Assembly: GCA_001579985.1 (NCBI GenBank)
Contig: LRSR01014719.1
Span: 1 to 21,153 of the forward strand
Source of the DNA: Hypsibius dujardini
Taxonomy: Eukaryota > Tardigrada > Eutardigrada > Parachela > Hypsibiidae
Reading direction: 5' to 3'
DNA: 21,153 nucleotides
Below the pieces are notes generated by a model. It ran no database searches. It worked only from the letters and a program-made list of their open reading frames with translations, and had not been told where the DNA came from. Positions 15,901-21,128 of this stretch are shown here, in pieces (within the stretch, counting starts at the first letter, position 1; every line of letters begins with the position of its first letter). A program made the translations under genes and the position numbers.

Positions 15901-18857
15901 CAGGTCACCAGCTCAATGGACATGGATGCCGAATTCAAGACTAATGCAATCTGGCGGAAAACGCCCATCGACGATCCCACCGGATATAAAGGCTATCGCC
16001 ACTCCCTCGTCGCCAAACGACGCAACAAGATGCCGTTGGGAAGACGGTTGCGTTTAATATCCCGATATATCTTCCCGCCGTATGATCGGAATATGCGATA
16101 TTTCAGCAAGTATTTCTGCAACTTTCTTCGAGTGATATCGGTCATGTTAATGTCCTATCAGCCATCTTTTGGCCACTACACCGACGCCTTCTATGTGGTG
16201 CACTACATTTTGGAGTTTGTCTTTATTATTGATATCGTCATGAAGACCAGGACCGGATATCTTGATGAGTATGGTAAGTGATAGGTGTACCTTTCCCAAT
16301 CTCTAGACACAGATATCCAGAGTCAAACATCTACATGGCTACCGGTATGAACATAGGGATAGGCACAGACTTATGTTATACATAGAGGCAGCTACCGACA
16401 CAGACACAGACACAGACACAGACACAGACACAGACACAGACACAGACACAGACACAGACCCAGACACAGACACAGACACAGACACAGACACAGACACCGA
16501 GAAGGCAAAATACGGTACGCATTTGACACAATATGGAACGTTGTGAACAGGCAACCAGGTGCTGGCGAAAACGCGAGTTCTGAATCGGTATCTCAAATCG
16601 ACTGACGGCCTGTTTATGGATCTGCTGAACTGCTTCCCCTATGAAGTGTTGACATTGGTAGCCCCCGCTGCCATAAGGCCTAAGGTTTGGGGCTACCTCC
16701 GATTACTCCGAATCCCAACGCGACTCCTTCGGATCTTTCAGCTGTTTAACAAATGGCTCGCCGAACTTGATATCAACGTCCTCTTTGTCAGGCTGCTCTT
16801 TACCCTCACTCAACTATTCTTATGGCTGCATTTTTTCGCCTGTATCGGCTACTTTATCGCCTGCCCCGACAGCAAATGTGACAGCAAACATTCCTGGATT
16901 AGTCGCACCAGTTTGCGAAATGAATTACACAGTGAACCGCAAGCGTATATTATGACAATCTATTGGATTGTCACAACAGCTACCACCACCGGGTATGGAT
17001 GGATGATGGCAATACCATATTCAGAATAAACCGTTGCTCACAAAGTTGAATTATAAATATTAAGATGATAAATGATAATGTGTTGAGTACGGTTGTTAGG
17101 TATGGGGATATTCTCCCGTTGACTGACCTGGAACGCTTCTTCACTTGCGTGGTGCAGGTGATTGGCAAGTTCCTCTTTGGTATCATCGTCGGAGACATTG
17201 CCTCGACCTTGGCCAATCTGGAGATTAGTCGACAAAACTTTGAGAGTAAATTTCAGGCACTACGGACCTATCTGCTAGATCAACAAGCCAATAAATCCAT
17301 CATCGACAGAGTGAGGAATTATTTTCATCATCTCTGGAGGATGGATCGGGGCGTTGGCGATATTCATAGCGTCTTGAATGATGCACCCTTTTGCTTGCGG
17401 ACTGAGCTGTCCTACGTGGTCCATCAAAAAGACTTGCGTGAGGTAGGAAATAATTTTGCAAAGGCATAAGAAAAATTGTATAAATATAGATTGGCACATT
17501 TTTCTAATCATATTTTGACAAGTTTACAAATGAAGTCATTTAAACGGACAGAAGGTAGTGATAGTATGAATCGGGGCTCCGCGACCTAATAGGACTCTTT
17601 GTAGTTTGAAACTCGCCTGTCACGTGACACATTAGTGAGGACGGAAATGCACCACAGTTACTAACATAGGGTGAATGACTTGCACTGGACTTTGGGAGCA
17701 TGTGCAGTTGACTGGAGATAATCCATCTCCGGCCTTTCTTCAAAATGACAATTTATCGCAACTTGTCCATTTTTTTTGGTACAAAATATGTGCGGGGACC
17801 GAAATGTTTCAAAAATGTCTTCATTGAAAAAATTTAATTTTCTCTACCAAAATTAGGCAAGGTCTGGAAGTTACAGTCCAAAAGAGGGAGAGCAATCCGA
17901 ATTTCTCCATTGACTTGAAGTATGAGCAACCGCATTTCCCTTGTTGCTTTTCGCGCAAGCTTCCGAATAGATTGAAGGGTGAATCTAGTCCCGAGTCCGA
18001 TAGGGAAGATTAATCAGTGCTAAGCATGCTCTATCTTTTACAGTTGCCTTTGTTCCGCGACTCATCCAACGCCTTTGTCCGTATGCTGAGTGCCCTGCTT
18101 CATCAAGTTCATTTTATCCCCGGCGATTATATCATCCAACAGGGCGATCTCGTGGAAGAAATGTATTTTCTTCACAACGGAGAAGCCGTGGAAGTGGACA
18201 ACGGAATGGAGACGCGGGTCATCCGTAGAGGCAGCAACATCAACTGGCAGGCCATTTTGATTGACTGGCCTGCCTCGAGGACAGTGCGCGCTACTGACAA
18301 CTGCGAGGTCTACGTCCTCACTCGAGCCCAGCTCGTTGAGGTACACCAACATACCATTTAAGCTTTGGCCAGGGAACAAATTTAGCTCTTAACAGGCCAA
18401 ACCAATTTCCTAAACAATACAATAGACACATACATTGTTTTTGGAATTCTAAAATATTAGAGATACCTCGTATCAAGACAAGGTAGAAAAGTTAAGCCAG
18501 AATAATCTTTTCAGTAGCAAGCGTTCAGGAATGATAGTAACAAAAATGTTTCTTTCTGCTCCAAAATTTTCGTTTATTGTACTACTTAAATATTGAATAA
18601 TATTTGTTGTTTAGAATTATCGATGCCTAATTTTTAGACCCTGGCCAGGAAATAATATTATAAATGCGTGGCTCGGCCTCCAACGGACAAAATGACTTCC
18701 TGCTTTTGTAAGAAAGACTGAAGGAAAATTGTGGAATTAAAAATGAAATCGTGTTTAGGTTGTCAGCAAGTATCAGGATGAGATGGAACACGTATGCATG
18801 ACTAATCGCATTCGTTTGCGCGATCTTTTAGAGGAGGAGAAGGTGGAGCTGGACTAA
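3385..18857 (+). CDS. CNGK: CNGK-type four-repeat cyclic-nucleotide-gated K+ channel, 15 exons, complete
   Basis: One polypeptide of 2200 residues containing four tandem channel modules, each with S1-S6, a P-loop with a K+-type filter, a C-linker and a CNBD, so that one chain forms a pseudo-tetramer. Exons: 3385-3942, 4152-4570, 5530-5910, 6148-6454, 7949-8440, 9818-10454, 11050-11736, 12950-13527, 13658-13808, 14334-14815, 15544-16273, 16551-16992, 17100-17442, 18044-18340, 18759-18857. All junctions are GT-AG, phases match at every join, and the sum is 6603 nt, divisible by three. Filters lie at residues 326-329 (GLGD), 914-917, 1453-1456 and 1955-1958 (GYGD). Known family: CNGK of sea urchin sperm is a K+-selective, cGMP-opened channel that hyperpolarises the flagellum, and fish homologues respond to pH. 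Four-repeat Nav/Cav channels lack CNBDs, and ordinary CNG and HCN subunits have one repeat. The start ATG at 3385 is the first in-frame ATG after a stop at 3307 and has A at -3, but an upstream exon cannot be excluded. Confidence 0.93.
4005..4105. repeat. Degenerate TGTCTG repeat in intron 1 of CNGK
   Basis: Tracts such as TGTCTGTCTGTATTTATG and TTTGTGTCTGCGTCTGTGTC lie in the 209-bp intron 3943-4151. The frame happens to stay open through it, so it should not be read as coding. Confidence 0.7.
4152..4570 (+). CDS. CNGK: CNGK exon 2: S5, long turret and pore helix of repeat 1
   Basis: Begins YLRYLESHVGANLSLYRSL (S4-S5 linker) after a TTTGTTTTAG acceptor. S5 follows (TVLSWLILHISACLWYL). The extracellular turret is unusually long, about 85 residues, with N-glycosylation sequons NLT, NGS and NAT. 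The pore helix YFTISTATTVG then runs into the donor, which cuts the first filter Gly codon after two bases (phase 2). Confidence 0.9.
4571..5529 (+). other. CNGK: CNGK intron 2, inside the repeat 1 filter
   Basis: A 959-bp phase 2 intron from GTAAGA to TTTTCAG that splits the first glycine codon of GLGD. Two-thirds of it is the nested palindrome. Confidence 0.88.
4729..5364. repeat. Nested palindrome (foldback or MITE-like) in intron 2
   Basis: Outer arms 4729-4789 and 5301-5364 are near-perfect reverse complements (AACTGACAAGGGGTC... ending GCGAATAG). Inner arms, about 4939-5014 and 5056-5131, pair through GATGCCAGG.GGCGGAGCTA, AGCAGAATC and CCATTTCAAATT/AATTTGAAGTGGG. A third small stem pairs 4792-4817 with 4874-4900. 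No transposase frame is visible inside. The class cannot be assigned; no clear target-site duplication was found. Confidence 0.85.
5530..5910 (+). CDS. CNGK: CNGK exon 3: rest of filter, S6 and C-linker of repeat 1
   Basis: The first base completes the split Gly codon, and the next three codons read L-G-D, so the repeat 1 filter is GLGD rather than GYGD. S6 follows (GEQLFSLFVQMEGTLVIFGM), then a typical C-linker (MRVSAITHYLRDQNQPSELV, FYRYLWERSRGM). It ends with ASFL plus two bases of Arg at a GTAGCA donor, phase 2. Confidence 0.9.
6148..6454 (+). CDS. CNGK: CNGK exon 4: cyclic-nucleotide-binding domain of repeat 1
   Basis: Joined to exon 3 this reads ASFLRMLSLKFRPMLALPDQ, aligning without a gap to the start of a CNBD beta-roll, which decides the acceptor at 6147. 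The phosphate-binding cassette has Glu511 (LIGEINLI) and Arg520 followed by Lys521 where Thr or Ser is usual, then YSIRAIGHCDLVVL. It ends at a GTAAGC donor, phase 0. An alternative acceptor at 6110-6111 stays in frame and would add 12 residues. Confidence 0.85.
6537..6566 (+). repeat. Left terminal inverted repeat of the Tc1/mariner element
   Basis: Thirty bases beginning CAGTGCGCTCCATTT, preceded by TA. It pairs with 7226-7255 with one mismatch (T/C at the ninth base). Confidence 0.92.
6712..6990 (-). pseudogene. Transposase remnant of the Tc1/mariner element
   Basis: Minus-strand frame ending AELVAIAKRV. It joins the N-terminal helix-turn-helix directly to the C-terminal catalytic stretch NSPDLSPMDYGV. 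A TAG near 6990 cuts off the preceding GRKEDQCFV segment. Length is far below the roughly 340 residues usual for mariner transposases. It cannot encode an active enzyme. Confidence 0.82.
7226..7255 (-). repeat. Right terminal inverted repeat of the Tc1/mariner element
   Basis: Reverse complement of the left repeat with one mismatch, followed by TA. Similarity falls off abruptly inside both repeats. Confidence 0.92.
7949..8440 (+). CDS. CNGK: CNGK exon 5: inter-repeat linker, S1 and start of S2 of repeat 2
   Basis: Acceptor GTTGACAG is followed by RRAEERAGVTPSSDTHEG, a hydrophilic Ser/Thr-rich linker containing two DTHE segments, then a charged region (EHEANLLVRIREEEDKMG). S1 of repeat 2 is FIVLLVVVTFFINTYIAWF. 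The exon stops inside S2 (IIGYLLLT) at a GTATAC donor, phase 0. Reading through the donor gives a stop about 25 codons later. Confidence 0.88.
8830..9005. repeat. Short imperfect inverted repeat in intron 5
   Basis: TTGACCAATGTCC (8863-8875) pairs with GGGACATTGGTCAG (8954-8967), and CTTGACTTTTTGG near 8835-8848 pairs with CCAAAAAGTAGG near 8990-9001. It lies just upstream of the larger inverted repeat and may be part of the same decayed insertion. Confidence 0.55.
9026..9427. repeat. Imperfect inverted repeat in intron 5
   Basis: Arms about 9026-9138 and 9340-9427. The best-paired blocks are CTATTGTTTTTGATCATTTT (9101-9120) with AAAATGATCAGAAACAATAG (9363-9382), and GGTAGGGCCAGGG (9032-9044) with CCCCTGGCCCTAT (9408-9420). 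Poly-C tracts at 9157-9166 and around 9340-9354 lie within it. It is probably a decayed non-autonomous element. Confidence 0.65.
9818..10454 (+). CDS. CNGK: CNGK exon 6: S2-S5 and pore of repeat 2
   Basis: Starts VSYTMDVFLLLDFGLQFFV, completing S2. S3 is FWCDMCAVLPLEFFLVFLI. S4 is weakly charged (FLKLNRCLKIFVLPGFF). S5 is LVKFTIYILISLQLGATLLI. The turret carries NKT and NIT sequons. The pore reads LYYAGVLLTTTGYGD (GYGD at 914-917), so no intron cuts this filter. The exon ends one base into a codon at the start of S6. Confidence 0.92.
10455..11049 (+). other. CNGK: CNGK intron 6, before S6 of repeat 2
   Basis: A 595-bp phase 1 intron, GTATGC to GTTACAG. The frame upstream of the acceptor is open back to 10869 but is not channel-like there. 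It contains one hairpin. Confidence 0.85.
10775..10852. repeat. Hairpin in intron 6
   Basis: Arms 10775-10801 (CATCATCAGGGATTGGAGCT...) and 10828-10852 (TACATAGCTACTCCCCTGAT...) are imperfect reverse complements with a 26-base loop. GATTGG (10785-10790) could alternatively pair with CCAATC (10818-10823). Confidence 0.6.
11050..11736 (+). CDS. CNGK: CNGK exon 7: S6, C-linker and CNBD of repeat 2
   Basis: S6 (MILGVLVYGYCIAVLTATLA) leads into the C-linker (DRLAALNTFMEYNRMTDSVK, LLWTATRGED) and a whole CNBD in one exon. The cassette keeps Glu1101 (YFGEIGFL), but the Arg that binds the cyclic phosphate is replaced by Glu1110 (NHSEVVSVKTV). This charge reversal should prevent canonical nucleotide binding. 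Ends at ACAG|GTATGA, phase 1. Confidence 0.92.
11737..12949 (+). other. CNGK: CNGK intron 7, between repeats 2 and 3
   Basis: A 1213-bp phase 1 intron, GTATGA to TTGATTAG. It is AT-rich with no recognisable element or gene. Confidence 0.82.
12950..13527 (+). CDS. CNGK: CNGK exon 8: linker and S1-S4 of repeat 3
   Basis: A basic linker (RPVIKKRREESLIRL, HEKRRLTFRDDF) precedes S1 (SRVVMSTIIFVLTMIQVTY), S2 (FAICYLLDIYAWVDIYLQF), S3 (FWIDLLSVIPLEFFLIFTPG) and S4 (MYMRLNRCFQIYRVP). The acceptor GTTTGATTAG gives phase 1, matching exon 7. The donor is TTG|GTAAGT, phase 0. Confidence 0.9.
13658..13808 (+). CDS. CNGK: CNGK exon 9: S5 and first half of the turret of repeat 3
   Basis: Short 151-nt exon. 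ESDIKNRESFMFILKFINYF begins the S4-S5 linker and S5, followed by a turret with several cysteines (MECGTTAATCGVNISAC) and an NIS sequon. The donor TGTA|GTACGT is chosen because phase 1 is needed to match exon 10. Confidence 0.85.
13809..14333 (+). other. CNGK: CNGK intron 9, in the repeat 3 turret
   Basis: A 525-bp phase 1 intron, GTACGT to TTGATTCAG. AT-rich, nothing else seen. Confidence 0.8.
14334..14815 (+). CDS. CNGK: CNGK exon 10: pore, S6 and C-linker of repeat 3
   Basis: The second half of the turret has an NIT sequon and Cys in SPRTCVDTSYL. The filter is TTLCIVGYGD at about 1447-1456, uninterrupted, with Ile1451 where K+ channels normally have Thr. S6 (ILFLFLMIAGYVFFGYIIAS) is followed by the C-linker (RLVAIKQYMNHEHVPKPLRS, YQFLWLRTQGVD). 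It ends AAG|GTCTCA, a weak donor, phase 0. Confidence 0.9.
14816..15543 (+). other. CNGK: CNGK intron 10, before the repeat 3 CNBD
   Basis: A 728-bp phase 0 intron, GTCTCA to TTTGCATAG. AT-rich, nothing else seen. Confidence 0.82.
15544..16273 (+). CDS. CNGK: CNGK exon 11: CNBD of repeat 3, linker, S1-S2 of repeat 4
   Basis: Begins VIEQVPIFKNTPIAFKKMM. The cassette has Glu1638 (VLGEVAFF) and Arg1648 (SRISCQA), so both key residues look present, though spacing to the following strand is one residue shorter than usual. After the CNBD come a basic linker (RHSLVAKRRNKMPLGRRLRL), S1 (FCNFLRVISVMLMSY) and S2 (YILEFVFIIDIVMKT). Donor TATG|GTAAGT, phase 1. Confidence 0.92.
16397..16497. repeat. (CAGACA)n microsatellite in intron 11
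   Basis: About 100 bp of the six-base unit CAGACA, roughly 17 copies, with one C interruption near 16459-16460. On the minus strand it reads (TGTCTG)n and gives an artificial Ser-Val open frame. Confidence 0.95.
16551..16992 (+). CDS. CNGK: CNGK exon 12: S3-S5 and pore helix of repeat 4
   Basis: The acceptor is GTGAACAG, giving GNQVLAKTRVLNRYLKSTDG; the nearby CAACCAG gives the wrong phase. S3 is LFMDLLNCFPYEVLTLVAP. S4 is the most regular of the four (YLRLLRIPTRLLRIF, four Arg). S5 is LLFTLTQLFLWLHFFACIGY. The pore helix YWIVTTATTTG ends after two bases of the first filter Gly codon, the same place as in repeat 1. Confidence 0.92.
16993..17099 (+). other. CNGK: CNGK intron 12, inside the repeat 4 filter
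   Basis: The shortest intron, 107 bp, phase 2. The seven bases GGTATGG occur at both junctions (16992-16998 and 17099-17105), which gives GG|GTATGG and TTAG|GTATGG. If retained, translation runs GYGWMMAIPYSE and stops at 17027-17029. Confidence 0.88.
17100..17442 (+). CDS. CNGK: CNGK exon 13: filter YGD, S6 and C-linker of repeat 4
   Basis: The first base completes Gly1955 and the exon continues YGDILPLTDLERFF. S6 is CVVQVIGKFLFGIIVGDIAS. The C-linker is FESKFQALRTYLLDQQANKS and YFHHLWRMDRGVGD. It ends LRE at a GTAGGA donor, phase 0; reading on gives a stop after eight codons. Confidence 0.92.
17443..18043 (+). other. CNGK: CNGK intron 13, before the repeat 4 CNBD
   Basis: A 601-bp phase 0 intron, GTAGGA to CTTTTACAG. 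No element or gene recognised. Confidence 0.82.
18044..18340 (+). CDS. CNGK: CNGK exon 14: CNBD of repeat 4, degenerate cassette
   Basis: Acceptor CTTTTACAG. The beta-roll starts LPLFRDSSNAFVRMLSALLH, then FIPGDYIIQQGDLVEEMYFL. The cassette has Gln2138 (NINWQAILI) in place of the conserved Gly-Glu, although Arg2148-Thr2149 (SRTVRATDNCEVYVL) is kept. Canonical ligand-ribose contact through Glu is therefore missing. Confidence 0.92.
18341..18758 (+). other. CNGK: CNGK intron 14, before the C-terminal exon
   Basis: A 418-bp phase 0 intron, GTACAC to GTGTTTAG. TGGCCAGG occurs twice (18366-18373 and 18644-18651); otherwise AT-rich with nothing seen. Confidence 0.8.
18759..18857 (+). CDS. CNGK: CNGK exon 15: short charged C-terminus and stop
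   Basis: Acceptor ATCGTGTTTAG, phase 0, then 32 codons and TAA at 18855-18857. The tail, ending LEEEKVELD, is acidic and looks like the end of the CNBD C-helix. There is no long C-terminal extension. Confidence 0.85.
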   Translation, partial: VVSKYQDEMEHVCMTNRIRLRDLLEEEKVELD

Positions 18858-19752
18858 AGGAAGTCTCTTGCCTTCTTTGGTTACGTGTGTCGTTTCTTTT
18901 TACATATTTATTTACATTACGTTGGTGTTAATATTGTTGGGGATGTCAGTATTTTTCTTTACATTGGTTTCCATCTAACAACTAATGTGCATTTTCTTTG
19001 ATGATTGGGGTCCCTGCAAAAGTGGAATATAATCTGCCCCGTAACCGTCACTAGAATTTCTGCAATTCTCATGCCAAAAATAATATGAAGTAGCTTGATT
19101 GACACTTTTCAATGTGGATTGAGGATAGCAAAACTAACCTCAACTAAAAAAAGTAAACTTAAATCTTTAGCGACTAATTCTTTGACTTTAGTCTTTTAGT
19201 TGACTCGAAAAACAAAACTACAGGTTCTAGTCACTACACAAAGATTTAACTATGAAAAACTAAAACAAATAAATAAACTATTTCGACTTAAACTAGGCTG
19301 AAAAGTTTAGTTACTAAATAAAATGAAATAAAATCCTTAATAACTTTTGGTTGGCTAAAAGAATCTAATTAAAAGATTTTTGTTTATGTCGTTTGGATTC
19401 TGTTTATTGTCTAGCGAGGACAATACTAAAAGACTCCTTTAAATTTTTGAGGCCAATGAACATATTTAATTATGTATAATTAAGAGGGAATTATTTAGCT
19501 ATTATTCGCAGAAAAAAACCAATCCACAAATTGAAATAACGGCAGTTCATTCCGTGGTTGGAGTAAAAATTATATGCTTCCAATGGAGCTTTTTTCACGA
19601 TTTGTTTTGGGTGCGATTGTGCTGAATGCTGGTGAAGAGCATAGCAACATCAGGCCAACAGCGCTGGTCAATGTTTTGAAGGAGGAATTGTGCGCTCACT
19701 TCACGTGCACTCTTTCCAATTGTTCGTTAGATTTTTGACTTTTATCAATAAA
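18858..19752. other. Intergenic region between CNGK and the radial spoke gene
   Basis: An 895-bp gap that must hold the CNGK 3' UTR and the promoter and 5' UTR of the spoke gene. A block at 19130-19400 is dense in short CTAAA/TTTAG words in both orientations. No additional gene is visible. Confidence 0.6.
19268..19332 (+). terminator. Candidate polyadenylation signals (AATAAA cluster)
   Basis: AATAAA occurs at 19268-19273, 19272-19277, 19317-19322 and 19327-19332, about 410-475 bp after the CNGK stop. In such AT-rich DNA these may be chance; no downstream GT-rich element stands out. Confidence 0.3.
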
Positions 19753-21128
19753 ATGGATCGGCCGGTAATTCCAACCGAGGAAAAGTATGAAAAGCCCTCT
19801 AGCCCCCAAGAAACGGCAGTGACTCCAGCAGAAGAGCCCTATCTTGTCCCGTCAACAACGGCTCATCTATCTGCTCCGCTGCCAGCTGTCCTTGGATCAA
19901 GGAATTTTGCTGTTGAGCCTGGACCTCGACAGTCACGTTTGGGTAATGCACCAATACCAGCCACTTCACAAGCCAGCGTAATACGCTCGCAAATATCAGG
20001 CGCACGATTTGCTCCTCAATTGAAACGTCTGGATGCTGACCACTCGGTCGAAGAGCAATTCATATCGTTTCATCTAGAAGATGAAGATGACATTCATTCT
20101 TTATTGCCGGAGGTGGGGCTTAAGCCTATCATGCCATCGATTGGTGATGAGCTTATGTCGAAGATATCCGAGTCTAATTTGCCGTTGGGACCTGGTATTG
20201 ATACTGCGTCGCCTGCGAGAATCCAAAGCACATATAAAGCCATTATGGATTGTCTGAAAAAGAGCGGCGGAGATGGACCAAATGTGTATGAAATGTGTCT
20301 GTGTCTGTGTCTATGTCTGTCTGGGCTGTATTCGTATCTTTTTTGTCTGTATTTCTGCTTATACCTGTCTGTGTCTGGGTTTGTCTTTGTGTCTGTGTCT
20401 ACGTTATATATGGGCAATTTGTCTATGCCTAGGTTTATGGCTGTGTCTGCGTCCTTGTGTATACATTTAGCCAAGAAAATGTCGGCCTGTTTCGGTACGG
20501 TTCTGTTGTGAAATGACGTCTCAGTAATCATACTGTGTGTCCTGTGTGTCCTGTTTGAAAGTTTTCTTTTCAGTTACGAGAGATTGAAAGAGTCTGTAGG
20601 ACAAATACTCAAAACATCCAACCGCGAAGCCCACGGGAGTTACGAAGAGATTGTTGGCAGTCTAAACCGAGAACCCAGAGATAGGCTAATTGGAAACCAG
20701 CACTTTCGGGAAGACCTACTAGTCGAGGCCAAGTTGCAATCGGAGTTGCTGAAGGTCTGTCAGTTTCTTCCTCTCTACAATGTGCATTGTGCATGCAATT
20801 GATTGACAACTCCCTTTGACAGGCAGAAGGTGCCATTGAAGAACGGATCGATGCGTATGTCGATGAAGAAACAGGAAAGTCGAAATTGCCAAATATTTTA
20901 CGGATATACCCGTATCTTAGCAATGCAGGCATACCTCGTCTCTTCTCGGTCGAAAAGGCCTCCATGCTAAACAATGCTCTCAGACGACTTTTGGATTTCG
21001 ACGCCAAAATTCTAACTGTCAAATTTTGGGGTGTAATTAATGGGCTTAAAAATGATTATTATATTGCTGAAACGGACGCTGATCCTCCGGATGATGAGGA
21101 AGAGGAAGCCGAAGCTGACGCTGAGAAG
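19753..21128 (+). CDS. Radial spoke head protein of the RSPH4A/RSPH6A family, 5' part, three exons
   Basis: Exons 19753-20285, 20574-20754 and 20823-21128 join in phase (1020 nt, 340 codons) and end at an AAG|GTACGA donor, so the gene continues beyond the window. The ATG at 19753 is the first in-frame ATG and has A at -3. Residues 1 to about 105 are Pro/Ser/Glu-rich and probably disordered. Exon 2 opens with NVYERLKESVGQILKTSNRE, resembling the NLYDHL-type start of the radial-spoke domain. Exon 3 carries LPNILRIYPYLSNAGI and VKFWGVINGLKNDYYIAE, the family's FWG...L..DYYIAE signature, then an acidic run. Known role of the family: a component of the axonemal radial spoke head that relays signals from the central pair to dynein in motile cilia and flagella. 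Assignment between RSPH4A and RSPH6A is not possible here; many invertebrates have a single gene. It lies 895 bp downstream of the channel stop on the same strand. Confidence 0.85.
20286..20573. repeat. TGTCTG-type repeat in the first RSPH intron
   Basis: The intron (donor GTATGA, acceptor TTTTCTTTTCAG) is largely degenerate (TGTGTC)n, e.g. 20296-20322 and 20376-20402. The same unit as the intron 11 microsatellite but in the opposite orientation. Confidence 0.8.

Noticed and set aside
16339-16596. Minus-strand Ser-Val repeat protein
   Set aside because: It is the translation of the (CAGACA)n microsatellite in intron 11.
16992-17105. Intron 12 as a recent transposon-like intron gain, based on GGTATGG at both ends
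   Set aside because: Repeat 1 has an intron at the identical codon position without such a duplication, so the site looks ancient; the repeated bases follow from the Gly-Tyr-Gly codons and the donor consensus.
3385-18857. Four separate tandemly duplicated single-repeat channel genes
   Set aside because: No stop, polyA signal or new start lies between repeats in the spliced frame, linker exons 5 and 8 and the CNBD-to-S1 exon 11 join repeats in phase, and the exon sum is an exact multiple of three.
3385-18857. Voltage-gated Na+ or Ca2+ channel
   Set aside because: Each repeat has a GYGD-type K+ filter and a C-terminal CNBD, which those channels lack.
20094-20531. 145-residue minus-strand frame
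   Set aside because: Antisense of the spoke-gene exon 1 and the TGTCTG repeat intron; Asp-Thr repeats come from the simple repeat.
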